Part shown: positions 1 to 7,295 of the stretch, in pieces
Layout of the letters: every line of letters starts with the position of its first letter
Numbering within the stretch: position 1 is the first letter of the stretch
Assembly (NCBI GenBank): GCA_027490725.1
Contig: JAIXXN010000057.1
Coordinates: forward strand, 1 to 64,000
DNA: 64,000 nucleotides
From: Oxalobacteraceae bacterium
Lineage (GTDB): Bacteria > Pseudomonadota > Gammaproteobacteria > Burkholderiales > Burkholderiaceae_D
Direction of reading: 5' to 3'
Program-made: the position numbers and the translations under genes
Notes under the pieces: model-generated
What the model saw: the letters and a program-made list of their open reading frames with translations, nothing else
What the model was told of the DNA's origin: nothing
Databases searched by the model: none

Positions 1-45
1 CTGTCACGCCGGGGGTCGCGGGTTCGAGTCCCGTCCGCTCCGCCA
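1..45 (+). tRNA. tRNA-Asp (GTC), 3' part only, cut by window edge
   Basis: The first 45 bases are identical to the 3' portion of the complete tRNA-Asp at 71..147: the anticodon-loop side with GTC, the T arm containing GGTTCGAGTCC, the acceptor strand and an encoded CCA. The 5' half lies outside the window. It forms a tandem pair with the next tRNA, separated by about 25 bases. Confidence 0.93.
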
Positions 46-70
46 ACAAAACACAGAGTATGCAATAAAA

Positions 71-147
71 GGAGCGGTAGTTCAGTTGGTTAGAATACCG
101 GCCTGTCACGCCGGGGGTCGCGGGTTCGAGTCCCGTCCGCTCCGCCA
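71..147 (+). tRNA. tRNA-Asp (anticodon GTC)
   Basis: Complete 77-base tRNA including an encoded CCA end. The acceptor strands GGAGCGG and CCGCTCC pair, the D arm contains GTTCAGTTGGTTAGAA, the anticodon stem CCGGC/GCCGG encloses loop CTGTCAC with anticodon GTC, and the T arm GCGGGTTCGAGTCCCGT is canonical. It is the last gene of a tRNA-Asp tandem and is followed by a strong terminator. Confidence 0.97.
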
Positions 148-157
148 AGAACAAGAT

Positions 158-194
158 ACCCCGTAGCTAGTATTAGCTGCGGGGTTTTTCTTTT
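158..194 (+). terminator. Rho-independent terminator after the tRNA-Asp pair
   Basis: A nearly perfect 12-bp stem (ACCCCGTAGCTA at 158..169 with TAGCTGCGGGGT at 174..185, one mismatch) with a 4-base loop is followed by a T-rich run to 194. Confidence 0.9.
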
Positions 195-332
195 GTGCGC
201 GCGGTTTATTTTTATTGTCTTCGGAAATAAAAATTTACTAATCGTATCGTGCGCGGGTATTAATTGTCGCCCTTGTAAGATGTTTGGACGTCAACCACGT
301 TCATAAATGAACATTGAATAAGGGGGTATATT

Positions 333-923
333 ATGGTTTTAAAGAAATTCCTTTTGGCTGCCGCGATATTCGGCACGTCGGCCGCCCAGGCCGCGCCATT
401 GTTTAGCGATGATTTCGATACCGACACACTTGGCCTGAATGCCATCGCTTTTAATGGCGGCTGGTCCGTCAGTGGCGGCACCGTCGATATTATCGGCGCA
501 CCCGGTCCCTTTGATCTGCTGCCCGGCAATGGCCATTACATCGATCTGGATGGCTCGACCGGCAAAGCCGGCATCTTCGCCAATTCCTTGGATGTTAGTA
601 ACGGCGTGACTTACACCCTGAGTTTCGATCTGGCCGGTAATCAACGCGGCGCAGGAACGGACACGGTGGTGGTGAACTTCGGCAGCGGTAGTCAGACCTT
701 CACCCGTGCGGCGACGGATGGCTTCCAGACCTATATGCTGTCGTACACGGCAACGGGGACGGGTAAAGTCGGCTTTAGCTTTATCGATCAGGGCGCAGAT
801 AATCAGGGCGCTTTGCTCGACCGTGTGAGTGTCACGGCCGTACCAGAGCCGGAAACCTATGGCATGTTGCTAGGCGGCCTGGCTTTGCTGGGCGTGGTGG
901 CGCGGCGTCGGCGTCAGGGTTAA
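333..923 (+). CDS. PEP-CTERM sorted exported protein
   Basis: A 196-residue protein with an N-terminal signal peptide (KKFLLAAAIFGTSAAQA, cleavage near residue 20) and a C-terminal PEP-CTERM sorting signal: VPEPETYG near residue 170, a hydrophobic helix, then an Arg cluster and the C-terminus. Proteins with this tail are processed by exosortase/archaeosortase systems and go to the cell surface or extracellular matrix. The middle is rich in Gly, Thr, Asp and aromatics and looks like a beta-sandwich; no enzyme motif is visible. The ATG follows an AGGGGG Shine-Dalgarno with normal spacing. No exosortase is in the window. A second PEP-CTERM gene lies at 27513. Specific function unknown. Confidence 0.85.
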   Translation: MVLKKFLLAAAIFGTSAAQAAPLFSDDFDTDTLGLNAIAFNGGWSVSGGTVDIIGAPGPFDLLPGNGHYIDLDGSTGKAGIFANSLDVSNGVTYTLSFDLAGNQRGAGTDTVVVNFGSGSQTFTRAATDGFQTYMLSYTATGTGKVGFSFIDQGADNQGALLDRVSVTAVPEPETYGMLLGGLALLGVVARRRRQG

Positions 924-936
924 GTCCGAGTCAGAC

Positions 937-967
937 TTGAGCCAAATTTGAGCCAAATTTGAGCCAA
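937..967 (+). repeat. 11-bp tandem repeat, about 2.8 copies
   Basis: The unit TTGAGCCAAAT is repeated directly after the stop of the PEP-CTERM gene. It runs into a short hairpin (GCCAAGT/ACTTGGC, 963..980) just ahead of the terminator. Confidence 0.75.
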
Positions 968-986
968 GTACGAACTTGGCAGACGA

Positions 987-1010
987 GGCCCGCTACGGCG
1001 GGCCTTTTTT
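987..1010 (+). terminator. Rho-independent terminator of the PEP-CTERM gene
   Basis: Perfect 7-bp GC stem GGCCCGC (987..993)/GCGGGCC (998..1004), loop TACG, then six T. Confidence 0.9.
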
Positions 1011-1056
1011 GTTGTGCACACCGTCACAGTGTGACCGTTTTGCCAAGGATTTACAC

Positions 1057-1085
1057 TTGCTATAGAGGGGGCTGCACTGTAAAAT
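1057..1085 (+). promoter_or_regulatory. Candidate sigma-70 promoter of ppiD
   Basis: TTGCTA at 1057..1062 and TAAAAT at 1080..1085 are separated by 17 bases, upstream of ppiD. Predicted from sequence only. Confidence 0.45.
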
Positions 1086-1100
1086 CGGCCAACTGGAATC

Positions 1101-1124
1101 GGCGAACGCGAGTTCGCCTTTTTT
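1101..1124 (+). terminator. Terminator-like hairpin in the ppiD leader
   Basis: GGCGAAC (1101..1107) pairs with GTTCGCC (1112..1118) across a 4-base loop and is followed by six T. It lies between the candidate promoter and the ppiD start at 1162, so it would act as a very short leader attenuator or a chance inverted repeat. It is also too far from the upstream gene to be its main terminator, which is at 987..1010. Confidence 0.5.
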
Positions 1125-1161
1125 GTATGTGCAAGTTCCACTTAATCCGAATTGGCAGACC

Positions 1162-3072
1162 ATGTTTGAATTTATTCGTACCCATCAACGCCTGATGCAG
1201 ATCTTTCTGGCGATCATCATTGTTCCGTCGTTTGCCTTCGTCGGCATCGGCAGTTACAAGAGCTTCGGTGACGACGCCAATACCATCGCCCAAATCGATG
1301 GCAAGCCGCTGACCCAGCAGGAATTTGACACCGCCGTGCGTAACCAGCTCGATAACTATCGCCAGCGTCTGGGCGCACAGTTCGACCAGAAAATGTTCGA
1401 TACGCCGGAATTCAAGCAGAACCTGCTTGACCAGCTGATTGCCGAGCGTGCTATCGCTGCCGAAGTGCTGCGTTCGCACGTGACGGTCAGCGACGCGCTG
1501 CTGCAGCGCGTGATCAAGGAACAGTTTGGCGGCGAAGCCGGCTTCGATATGGAGCGCTACAAGAGCATTCTGGCCGCACAAGGCATGACGCCGTCGATGT
1601 ACGACCAGCGTCTGCGTCGCGATCTGACCCTGCAACAGCTGGGTAACGCGATTCAGGCCACCGGTTTTGCACCGCGCACCGTCGCCAAGGTGCTCTCCGA
1701 TATCGGCGCGCAGGAACGCGAAGTGCAGGAACTGCTGATGCCAGTCGCCGATTTCGTCCCGCAGGTCAAAGTGACCGACGAGATGGTAAAAGCCTTCTAC
1801 GACAAGAATGCCAAGTTCTTCGAAGTGCCTGAGCAGGCAAAAATCGAATACGTGGTGTTCAATAGCGCCGCTGTCCAGAGCCAGATTACTGTCAGCGATG
1901 CTGAAGTAGCGGCCTATTACACGGCTAATCAGGCCGGCTTCACCACGCCGGAAAGCCGCCGCGCTGCGCACGTGCTGATCGCCTTGAAAAAAGGCGCTAG
2001 CGCTGCCGAAGTGGCTGCGGCCAAGGCCAAAGCGGAGGCGATTGTTGCCGAACTGCGTAAAGCGCCAGCCGACTTCGCAAAAATTGCCAAGACCAAATCG
2101 GAAGACACTGCAACTGCAGAGCAGGGCGGCGATCTGGATATCGTTACCAAGGGTACGCTGCCAGCACCGGTCGAAGCTGCCGTGTTGAAACTGAAGCAGG
2201 GTGAAATCAGCGACGCCGTGCAATCGGAATTCGGTTTCCACGTGCTGACCGTGAGCGCGCTGACCCCGGCTGTGGTCAAGCCGCTGGAAGCCGTCAAGGC
2301 AGAAGTGGCTGCTGCGCTCAGCAAGCAGAAAGCCAGCAAGAAGTACTCGGAAATGGCCGAGACCTTCACCAACACCGTCTACGAACAGGCTGACAGCCTG
2401 AAACCGGTAGCCGATAAGCTGGGTCTGAAGATTGAATCGGCTGTCAACGTTAGCCGTGTAGCGTCGCCTGCCGCCGCTGCCGCACCGTATAACAACGCCA
2501 AGTTCCTGAGCGCACTGTTCTCGAACGAGTCGATCAGCAACAAACGCAATACTGAAGCAGTTGAAACGGCACCAAGCACGCTGGTGGCTGGTCGTATCGT
2601 GGAATTCAAAGCTGCCTCCAAGCGTCCGCTGGCTGAAGTCGATGCCGCGATTCGTCAGCGTGTGACGATGGAAGAAGCGGCCAAGCTGGCTACCAAAGCT
2701 GGCGCCGACAAGCTGGCTGCCCTGCGTAAATCCGGCGATGCTGCTGGTTTCGCTGCCGCCAAGCTGGTGTCGCGCTCCAAGCCGGAGGGCATCAATGGTC
2801 TGGCCATGCAGGAAGTCATGAAGGCTGACACGAGCAAGCTGCCAGCCTATGTGGGTGTGGATGTGCCGGGGCTGGGTTATGGGGTGTATCGCATCGCTAA
2901 AGTGCAGCAACCGGCCGTGCAGGATGAAGCACGCCGTAAAGCCGAAGCCGAGCAGATCAACAACATCGTCGCTCAGCAGGAAATGCACGACTACATCGAG
3001 CTGCTCAAGCTGAAAGCGAAAGTGAAAATTCTGAAGCCGATCGCGAAAGCGACGGTGGTGGAAGTGAAGTAA
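1162..3072 (+). CDS. ppiD: PpiD-type periplasmic folding chaperone (SurA_N and parvulin domains)
   Basis: A 636-residue inner-membrane-anchored chaperone of the PpiD family, which helps outer-membrane and secreted proteins fold as they leave the Sec translocon. A short cytoplasmic segment (MFEFIRTHQ) is followed by one membrane helix around residues 12-34, a SurA_N-like helical domain to about residue 160, and a parvulin domain at roughly 263-370 (ESRRAAHVLIALK to SEFGFHVLTVS). The length fits E. coli PpiD (623). An in-frame ATG at 1123 was rejected because it lies in the leader hairpin's T run and adds a non-conserved extension. A strong bidirectional terminator follows. Whether the parvulin domain is catalytically active cannot be judged; it often is not in PpiD. 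Confidence 0.92.
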   Translation: MFEFIRTHQRLMQIFLAIIIVPSFAFVGIGSYKSFGDDANTIAQIDGKPLTQQEFDTAVRNQLDNYRQRLGAQFDQKMFDTPEFKQNLLDQLIAERAIAAEVLRSHVTVSDALLQRVIKEQFGGEAGFDMERYKSILAAQGMTPSMYDQRLRRDLTLQQLGNAIQATGFAPRTVAKVLSDIGAQEREVQELLMPVADFVPQVKVTDEMVKAFYDKNAKFFEVPEQAKIEYVVFNSAAVQSQITVSDAEVAAYYTANQAGFTTPESRRAAHVLIALKKGASAAEVAAAKAKAEAIVAELRKAPADFAKIAKTKSEDTATAEQGGDLDIVTKGTLPAPVEAAVLKLKQGEISDAVQSEFGFHVLTVSALTPAVVKPLEAVKAEVAAALSKQKASKKYSEMAETFTNTVYEQADSLKPVADKLGLKIESAVNVSRVASPAAAAAPYNNAKFLSALFSNESISNKRNTEAVETAPSTLVAGRIVEFKAASKRPLAEVDAAIRQRVTMEEAAKLATKAGADKLAALRKSGDAAGFAAAKLVSRSKPEGINGLAMQEVMKADTSKLPAYVGVDVPGLGYGVYRIAKVQQPAVQDEARRKAEAEQINNIVAQQEMHDYIELLKLKAKVKILKPIAKATVVEVK

Positions 3073-3090
3073 GTGATCAGCGTATGATCG

Positions 3091-3120
3091 TAAAAGAGCC
3101 GGCAGATGCCGGCTCTTTTA
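3091..3120 (+). terminator. Bidirectional terminator between ppiD and selU
   Basis: A 13-bp perfect stem (AAAAGAGCCGGCA with its complement) and a 2-base centre, flanked by A on one side and T on the other. It can terminate ppiD on + and the converging tesA-selU unit on -. Confidence 0.9.
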
Positions 3121-3140
3121 CTTTGTGCGGATGCCGGGAC

Positions 3141-4202
3141 TTAGCGCGCGCTGGCAATCAGGTGGCGCGCGCCGGCCAGAAAGGCGCCATCATCGATGGC
3201 TGCTAGCGTCAGGGATTGTGCCTGCTGGTAGCGGATGAAATTACGATCGATCGAACGCAGATAGGCGGGATCATAGTGCTCCGCCAGTAGTTCTTCCACC
3301 AGTGCGGCCATCTCGCCAGCATTGGCCATGGTTTGCCAGCGGCTGATGCGTTCACGGCCGTGCAAAGGCGTCAGGTAAGTCAGCTGTTCGTTCAGCGCAG
3401 CGGCGTCGCCCGTGTAGTGCTGATAATCTTCCAGTAACAGACGCACCCGGTCGGCACGGCTCAGGCTCATGGCGATGCAGTCAGCGCTGCGCATGGTTTC
3501 CATCAGCGCCGCCGGTACACGCAGATTGCCGACCTTTTTGCTTTCCGATTCGACGAACACTGGCTGGCCGGGATCAAAGCGGCGCAGGCAGTTCCAGATC
3601 GCTGTCTCGAAGGCCTTCTGGCTAGGCTGAGGCTGGCTGGGTAGGCCACCGAGTACTGAACCCCGGTGTGCGGCCAACTGTTCCAGATCGAGCACCTGCG
3701 CGCCTTGCGCGGCCAGCACTTCCAGCATGCGGCTCTTGCCGCTGCCGGTGGTGCCGCAGATGACTTTGAAATGCAGGGCGGGTGCTTGCTCCAGCGCGGC
3801 ATTGACGTGCGCGCGGAACGCCTTGTAGCCGCCATCGAGTTGTGCAACGGGCCAGCCCACTTTGGAGAGGATGTGCGCCATGGCGCCGCTGCGGTTGCCG
3901 CCGCGCCAGCAGTACACCAGCGGACGCCATTCGCGGGGATGCTCCAGCCATAGAGTTTCGATATGCAGGGCGATGTTTTTCGCCACCAGTGCTGCACCGA
4001 GCTTTTTGGCTTCGAAGGAACCTACCTGTTTATACATAGTGCCGACGGTGATGCGTTGCGCGTCATCGAGTACCGGCGCGTTGATCGCGCCGGGCAAGTG
4101 ATCGAGCGCGTATTCGCAGGGGCTGCGCGCATCAATGATGGCATCGAACTGGTCTAGCTGGGCGAGCACCTGTTCGAGGCTCAGAATCTCCGGATATTTC
4201 AT
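3141..4202 (-). CDS. selU: tRNA 2-selenouridine synthase
   Basis: A 353-residue SelU/MnmH (YbbB). It replaces sulfur by selenium in 5-substituted 2-thiouridine at the wobble position of Lys, Glu and Gln tRNAs via a geranylated intermediate, using selenophosphate. The N-terminal rhodanese domain (about 1-130) has the catalytic Cys98 in VYCWRGGNRSG; a P-loop GTTGSGKS at 150-157 opens the C-terminal domain. Its ATG overlaps the tesA stop by four bases (ATGA), so the two are translationally coupled. No selD or selenocysteine genes are in the window. In E. coli tesA, ybbA and selU also lie close together, which supports the call. Confidence 0.93.
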   Translation of the reverse strand: MKYPEILSLEQVLAQLDQFDAIIDARSPCEYALDHLPGAINAPVLDDAQRITVGTMYKQVGSFEAKKLGAALVAKNIALHIETLWLEHPREWRPLVYCWRGGNRSGAMAHILSKVGWPVAQLDGGYKAFRAHVNAALEQAPALHFKVICGTTGSGKSRMLEVLAAQGAQVLDLEQLAAHRGSVLGGLPSQPQPSQKAFETAIWNCLRRFDPGQPVFVESESKKVGNLRVPAALMETMRSADCIAMSLSRADRVRLLLEDYQHYTGDAAALNEQLTYLTPLHGRERISRWQTMANAGEMAALVEELLAEHYDPAYLRSIDRNFIRYQQAQSLTLAAIDDGAFLAGARHLIASAR

Positions 4203-4852
4203 TTGGCTTTCAGCGACTTCTGTAGGGTAGGCCAGATATTGGCGAGGATGATGGGATGGGCACTGGCCAGTGGATGCAGTCGGTCCGGCTGGAATAATTC
4301 CGGCTTATCGGCGACGCCTTCCAGCATGAAGGGTACCAGCGGCGCCTTGATCTGTTGTGCGAGTGTGCCGTACATGGCGTAAAACTTATCGGCATAGGCA
4401 CGCCCGTAGTTGGGCGGCATGCGCATGCCGATCAGTAGCACGCGCGCCTGCGCTTTGGCGGCAGCATCGCTCATGGCCTGCAGATTGGCCTGTGCCGCTG
4501 GCACGGGCAGGCCACGCAAGCCATCGTTGGCGCCCAATTCGATGATGACCAGCGTCGGCTGGTACTTTGCCAGTAGTGCCGGCAGGCGGCTACGGCCACC
4601 GCTGGTAGTTTCGCCACTGACGCTGGCGTTAATCACGGTAGCGTCGATGTTCTCGCTGCGTAGCTTCGCTTCGGCCAGTGCGACCCAGCCGGTACCGCGC
4701 GTCAGTCCGTATTCGGCGGATAAACTATCGCCCAGCACCAGAACGGTTTTTGGTGCAGAATAGGCGCTAGCCATGAGACTGGCGAGCAGCAAGGCGACCA
4801 GGCTGCGCAAGCTCCGGATTGCTGATAAACGACTTACCAAACTAGTTGCCAC
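4199..4852 (-). CDS. tesA: Acyl-CoA thioesterase I / arylesterase, SGNH family (TesA)
   Basis: A periplasmic lysophospholipase/thioesterase/arylesterase of the TesA family. The SGNH blocks are present: GDSLSAEYG with the nucleophilic Ser, the Gly block in GETTSGGRS, GANDG, and DRLHP carrying the catalytic Asp-His. A signal peptide (hydrophobic LVALLLASLMASAYSA, then APKTVLV) precedes the mature enzyme. The start is uncertain. I chose GTG at 4852 (AGAAGG 11 bases upstream, 217 aa). ATG at 4897 (232 aa) would overlap the divergent ATPase start at 4896, leaving no room for promoters. Divergent tesA-ybbA order matches E. coli. Confidence 0.88.
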   Translation of the reverse strand: MATSLVSRLSAIRSLRSLVALLLASLMASAYSAPKTVLVLGDSLSAEYGLTRGTGWVALAEAKLRSENIDATVINASVSGETTSGGRSRLPALLAKYQPTLVIIELGANDGLRGLPVPAAQANLQAMSDAAAKAQARVLLIGMRMPPNYGRAYADKFYAMYGTLAQQIKAPLVPFMLEGVADKPELFQPDRLHPLASAHPIILANIWPTLQKSLKAK

Positions 4853-4895
4853 CTGATTCACCACCTTCTTTAAACTCACATTTAACCGATATCGC

Positions 4896-5621
4896 ATGCC
4901 TGATTTCCCTGAACGTTCTTCCCAACAGATGCCGGTGCCGCCACACGCTGCGGATGCCCAGGCGGCGATCGCAGTGCGCGGACTATCCAAGCGCGTCGCC
5001 GATGCCAGCGGCGAGCTGACTATCCTACACGCGCTCGATTTTACCGTGCAAAAGGCTGAGACGCTTGCCATCGTTGGGGCATCGGGTTCCGGCAAGTCGA
5101 CCTTGCTCGGTTTGCTGGCCGGTCTGGATACCCCGAGTACCGGTACGGTGCTGATCGACGGTGTGGATATTTACGCGCTCGATGAGGATGGCCGCGCCCT
5201 GTTACGCAAGCAGCGTCTCGGTTTTGTATTCCAGTCCTTCCAGTTACTCGGGCATCTGACGGCAGTCGAAAACGTCATGCTGCCGCTGGAATTAAGCGGC
5301 GAGCCACAGGCCAGAGCGCGTGCCGAAGCCATGCTGGACAGAGTCGGACTGTCCAGCCGCTTGCGTCATTATCCCAAATACCTGTCCGGTGGCGAGCAGC
5401 AGCGGGTCGCGCTGGCCCGAGCGTTTGTGACCGAGCCGCCTTTGCTGTTCGCCGATGAACCGACTGGCAGTCTGGATGCGGCCACGGGTGCCGCAGTGAT
5501 CGAGCTACTCTTCGAACTGAATCGTCAGCATGGTTCGACGCTGGTGCTAGTGACACATGATCAGAAGATGGCGGCGCGCTGCGGCCGTACGCTCACCATC
5601 GCCGCCGGGCGGCTGGTCTAG
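4896..5621 (+). CDS. YbbA-type ABC transporter ATP-binding protein without adjacent permease
   Basis: A 241-residue ABC ATPase of the LolD/MacB/YbbA group. Walker A is GASGSGKST (61-69), the signature is LSGGEQQRVALAR, Walker B is LLFADEPTGSLD and the H loop is VTHD. In many proteobacteria ybbA is divergent from tesA and followed by a large FtsX-like permease (ybbP). Here only about 60 bases separate its stop from the converging nnrD, so the permease is missing from this position. A downstream ATG at 4929 is an alternative start that would remove a poorly conserved N-terminus. Partner unknown. Confidence 0.88.
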   Translation: MPDFPERSSQQMPVPPHAADAQAAIAVRGLSKRVADASGELTILHALDFTVQKAETLAIVGASGSGKSTLLGLLAGLDTPSTGTVLIDGVDIYALDEDGRALLRKQRLGFVFQSFQLLGHLTAVENVMLPLELSGEPQARARAEAMLDRVGLSSRLRHYPKYLSGGEQQRVALARAFVTEPPLLFADEPTGSLDAATGAAVIELLFELNRQHGSTLVLVTHDQKMAARCGRTLTIAAGRLV

Positions 5622-5681
5622 CATGCGCCACCAGCGGCACGGATTGGCGCTGCTGGTTGCTGACCCCGCCCGCCGTTTCGG

Positions 5682-7187
5682 CTAGCGCGCGTACTGCGTC
5701 ACCATGCGATTCAGTGCTGCGCGGATCGGCTGGATTAATTCGCCAGCCGTGAGGCCAATCGCATTGCCCGTTTCGGTCACCAGAGTATCGGCCGCGCTGC
5801 CATGTAGCCAGACCGCCGCCAGCGCTGCCTGCCATTGTGGCCAGCCTTGTGCGAGCAAACTGCCGCACAGACCCGCCAGCACGTCACCGGTGCCAGCGCT
5901 TGCCAGTGCGGCATTGCCGCTGGTGTTAATCACTGCGGCGCCATCGGGGGCGGCAATCACGCTGCCTGATCCTTTCAAGACCACGCAAGCGTGCAGGCGG
6001 GCGGCCAGCAGGCGCGCTGCTGCCAGCCGGTCTGCCTGAATCTCGCTGACACTCTTGCCCAGCAGACGTGCCGCCTCCAGCGGGTGGGGTGTCAGTACCG
6101 TCGCAGCGTCGCGGCTACGCAGCGCAGTTTGCAGCAGTGCGTCGCTGGCCAGCATATTCAGTGCATCCGCATCGAGTAATAACGGAGCAGGGCTGGCAAT
6201 TGCCTGCGCCAGCAGACTCCTGGCGTGTGCGGAATCGCCCAGTCCGGGGCCCGCTACCACGGTGGCGCTGGCGAAATCGTAGGCCTCGGCGCTGCGGCAC
6301 ATCAGTTCAGGTTGCAGCGCATCGTAAGCCAGTGGCGTTCCGGCGAACAGGGCGTAGACCCGTCCCGCACCGGCGTGGAGTGCCATCCGTGCCGCCAGTA
6401 TCGGTGCGCCGCTCATCCCTGCTGCACCGCCCAGCACCGCGACGTTACCATAACTGCCTTTGTGACTATTCTGGCGGCGCGCGCGCAGACAGCGCGTGAA
6501 AAAGGCGACGTCGTTCAGATGCAGGCGTGCGCTGGGCAGCAGGGCGGCATCGATATCCAGTCCTGCGACGTCGACACGCCCGGCATAATCGCGGCCGTCA
6601 CAGGTATGCAGGCCCGGTTTGTTGCCGATAAATGTCAGGGTATGGCTGGCACGGATGGCGCATCCATCGGGCCCTATCACGACGCCGGTATCGGCATCGA
6701 GGCCGCTCGGCACATCGAGCGCTAGTACCGGGCAGCGCAAGCTATTCACCGCCGCTACCAGCTGGCCGAACTCGCCATCGAGCGCCCGCTGCAGGCCGAT
6801 CCCGAACAGTCCATCCACCACCAGCGACCATGGCGTGCTGCTGATCTGATCGGCCGTCAGGATGGCGAAGTGCGCGTCGCTGTGTTGTGCGCGTCGCAGC
6901 GCCGCGTCACGTTCCGGCGCAGTCTGGCCGGCGGGTGCGTGATGCACGATGGTGATCCGCGCGCCGGCCAGCGCCAGATGGGCCGCGGCTTCCAGCGCAT
7001 CGCCGCCATTATTGCCCGGTCCGGCCAGCACCAGTACGCGGGCACTGGCGGTGGCATTGGGGAGTAGTTCGAGTGCGGCATTGGCAGCGGCCTGACCGGC
7101 GCGCTGCATCAGCACACCTGCTGGCAGGCGGCTGGCCGCAGCCTGTTCGATGGCGCGGATATCGGCAACGGTGTAGAGAGGGTTCAT
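5682..7187 (-). CDS. nnrD: Bifunctional NAD(P)H-hydrate epimerase / ADP-dependent dehydratase
   Basis: A 501-residue fusion (YjeF_N plus carbohydrate-kinase-like domain) that repairs hydrated NADH and NADPH: the N-terminal part epimerises R- and S-NAD(P)HX, the C-terminal part dehydrates S-NAD(P)HX using ADP. The N-terminal domain (about 1-215) shows GPGNNGGDAL at 56-65 and LDVPSGLDADTG. The C-terminal domain (about 230-500) has GAAGMSGAPILAA, LTPHPLEAARLLG and the nucleotide-site motif NTSGNAALASAGTGDVLAG. Length is normal. It converges on the ABC ATPase with no recognisable terminator between. Confidence 0.93.
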   Translation of the reverse strand: MNPLYTVADIRAIEQAAASRLPAGVLMQRAGQAAANAALELLPNATASARVLVLAGPGNNGGDALEAAAHLALAGARITIVHHAPAGQTAPERDAALRRAQHSDAHFAILTADQISSTPWSLVVDGLFGIGLQRALDGEFGQLVAAVNSLRCPVLALDVPSGLDADTGVVIGPDGCAIRASHTLTFIGNKPGLHTCDGRDYAGRVDVAGLDIDAALLPSARLHLNDVAFFTRCLRARRQNSHKGSYGNVAVLGGAAGMSGAPILAARMALHAGAGRVYALFAGTPLAYDALQPELMCRSAEAYDFASATVVAGPGLGDSAHARSLLAQAIASPAPLLLDADALNMLASDALLQTALRSRDAATVLTPHPLEAARLLGKSVSEIQADRLAAARLLAARLHACVVLKGSGSVIAAPDGAAVINTSGNAALASAGTGDVLAGLCGSLLAQGWPQWQAALAAVWLHGSAADTLVTETGNAIGLTAGELIQPIRAALNRMVTQYAR

Positions 7188-7252
7188 GCCACGATTCTAG
7201 CATCGAAATTATCTGCTACCGCGTGCGCGCGGCGGCACGTCAGCCACTACAA

Positions 7253-7284
7253 TAAGCGCTTGATTAAGCGCTTGATTAAGCGAT
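7253..7284 (+). repeat. 12-bp tandem repeat upstream of the oxoprolinase start
   Basis: TAAGCGCTTGAT is repeated about 2.5 times and ends a few bases before the Shine-Dalgarno of the next gene. Each unit contains the palindrome AAGCGCTT. Confidence 0.75.
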
Positions 7285-7295
7285 GCGAGGCGGTT

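Noticed and set aside
259..644. Minus-strand ORFs opposite the first PEP-CTERM gene
   Set aside because: They are shadows of the real + gene; no RBS, no recognisable residues, and the + gene has signal peptide and sorting tail.
1060..2988. Long 642-aa minus-strand frame opposite ppiD
   Set aside because: Composition is typical of a high-GC shadow frame (His/Arg/Gly-rich); ppiD carries clear domains on +.
5623..5685. Possible 20-residue remnant of a ybbP permease after the ABC ATPase
   Set aside because: Too short; no recognisable permease motif, probably just the 3' spacer.
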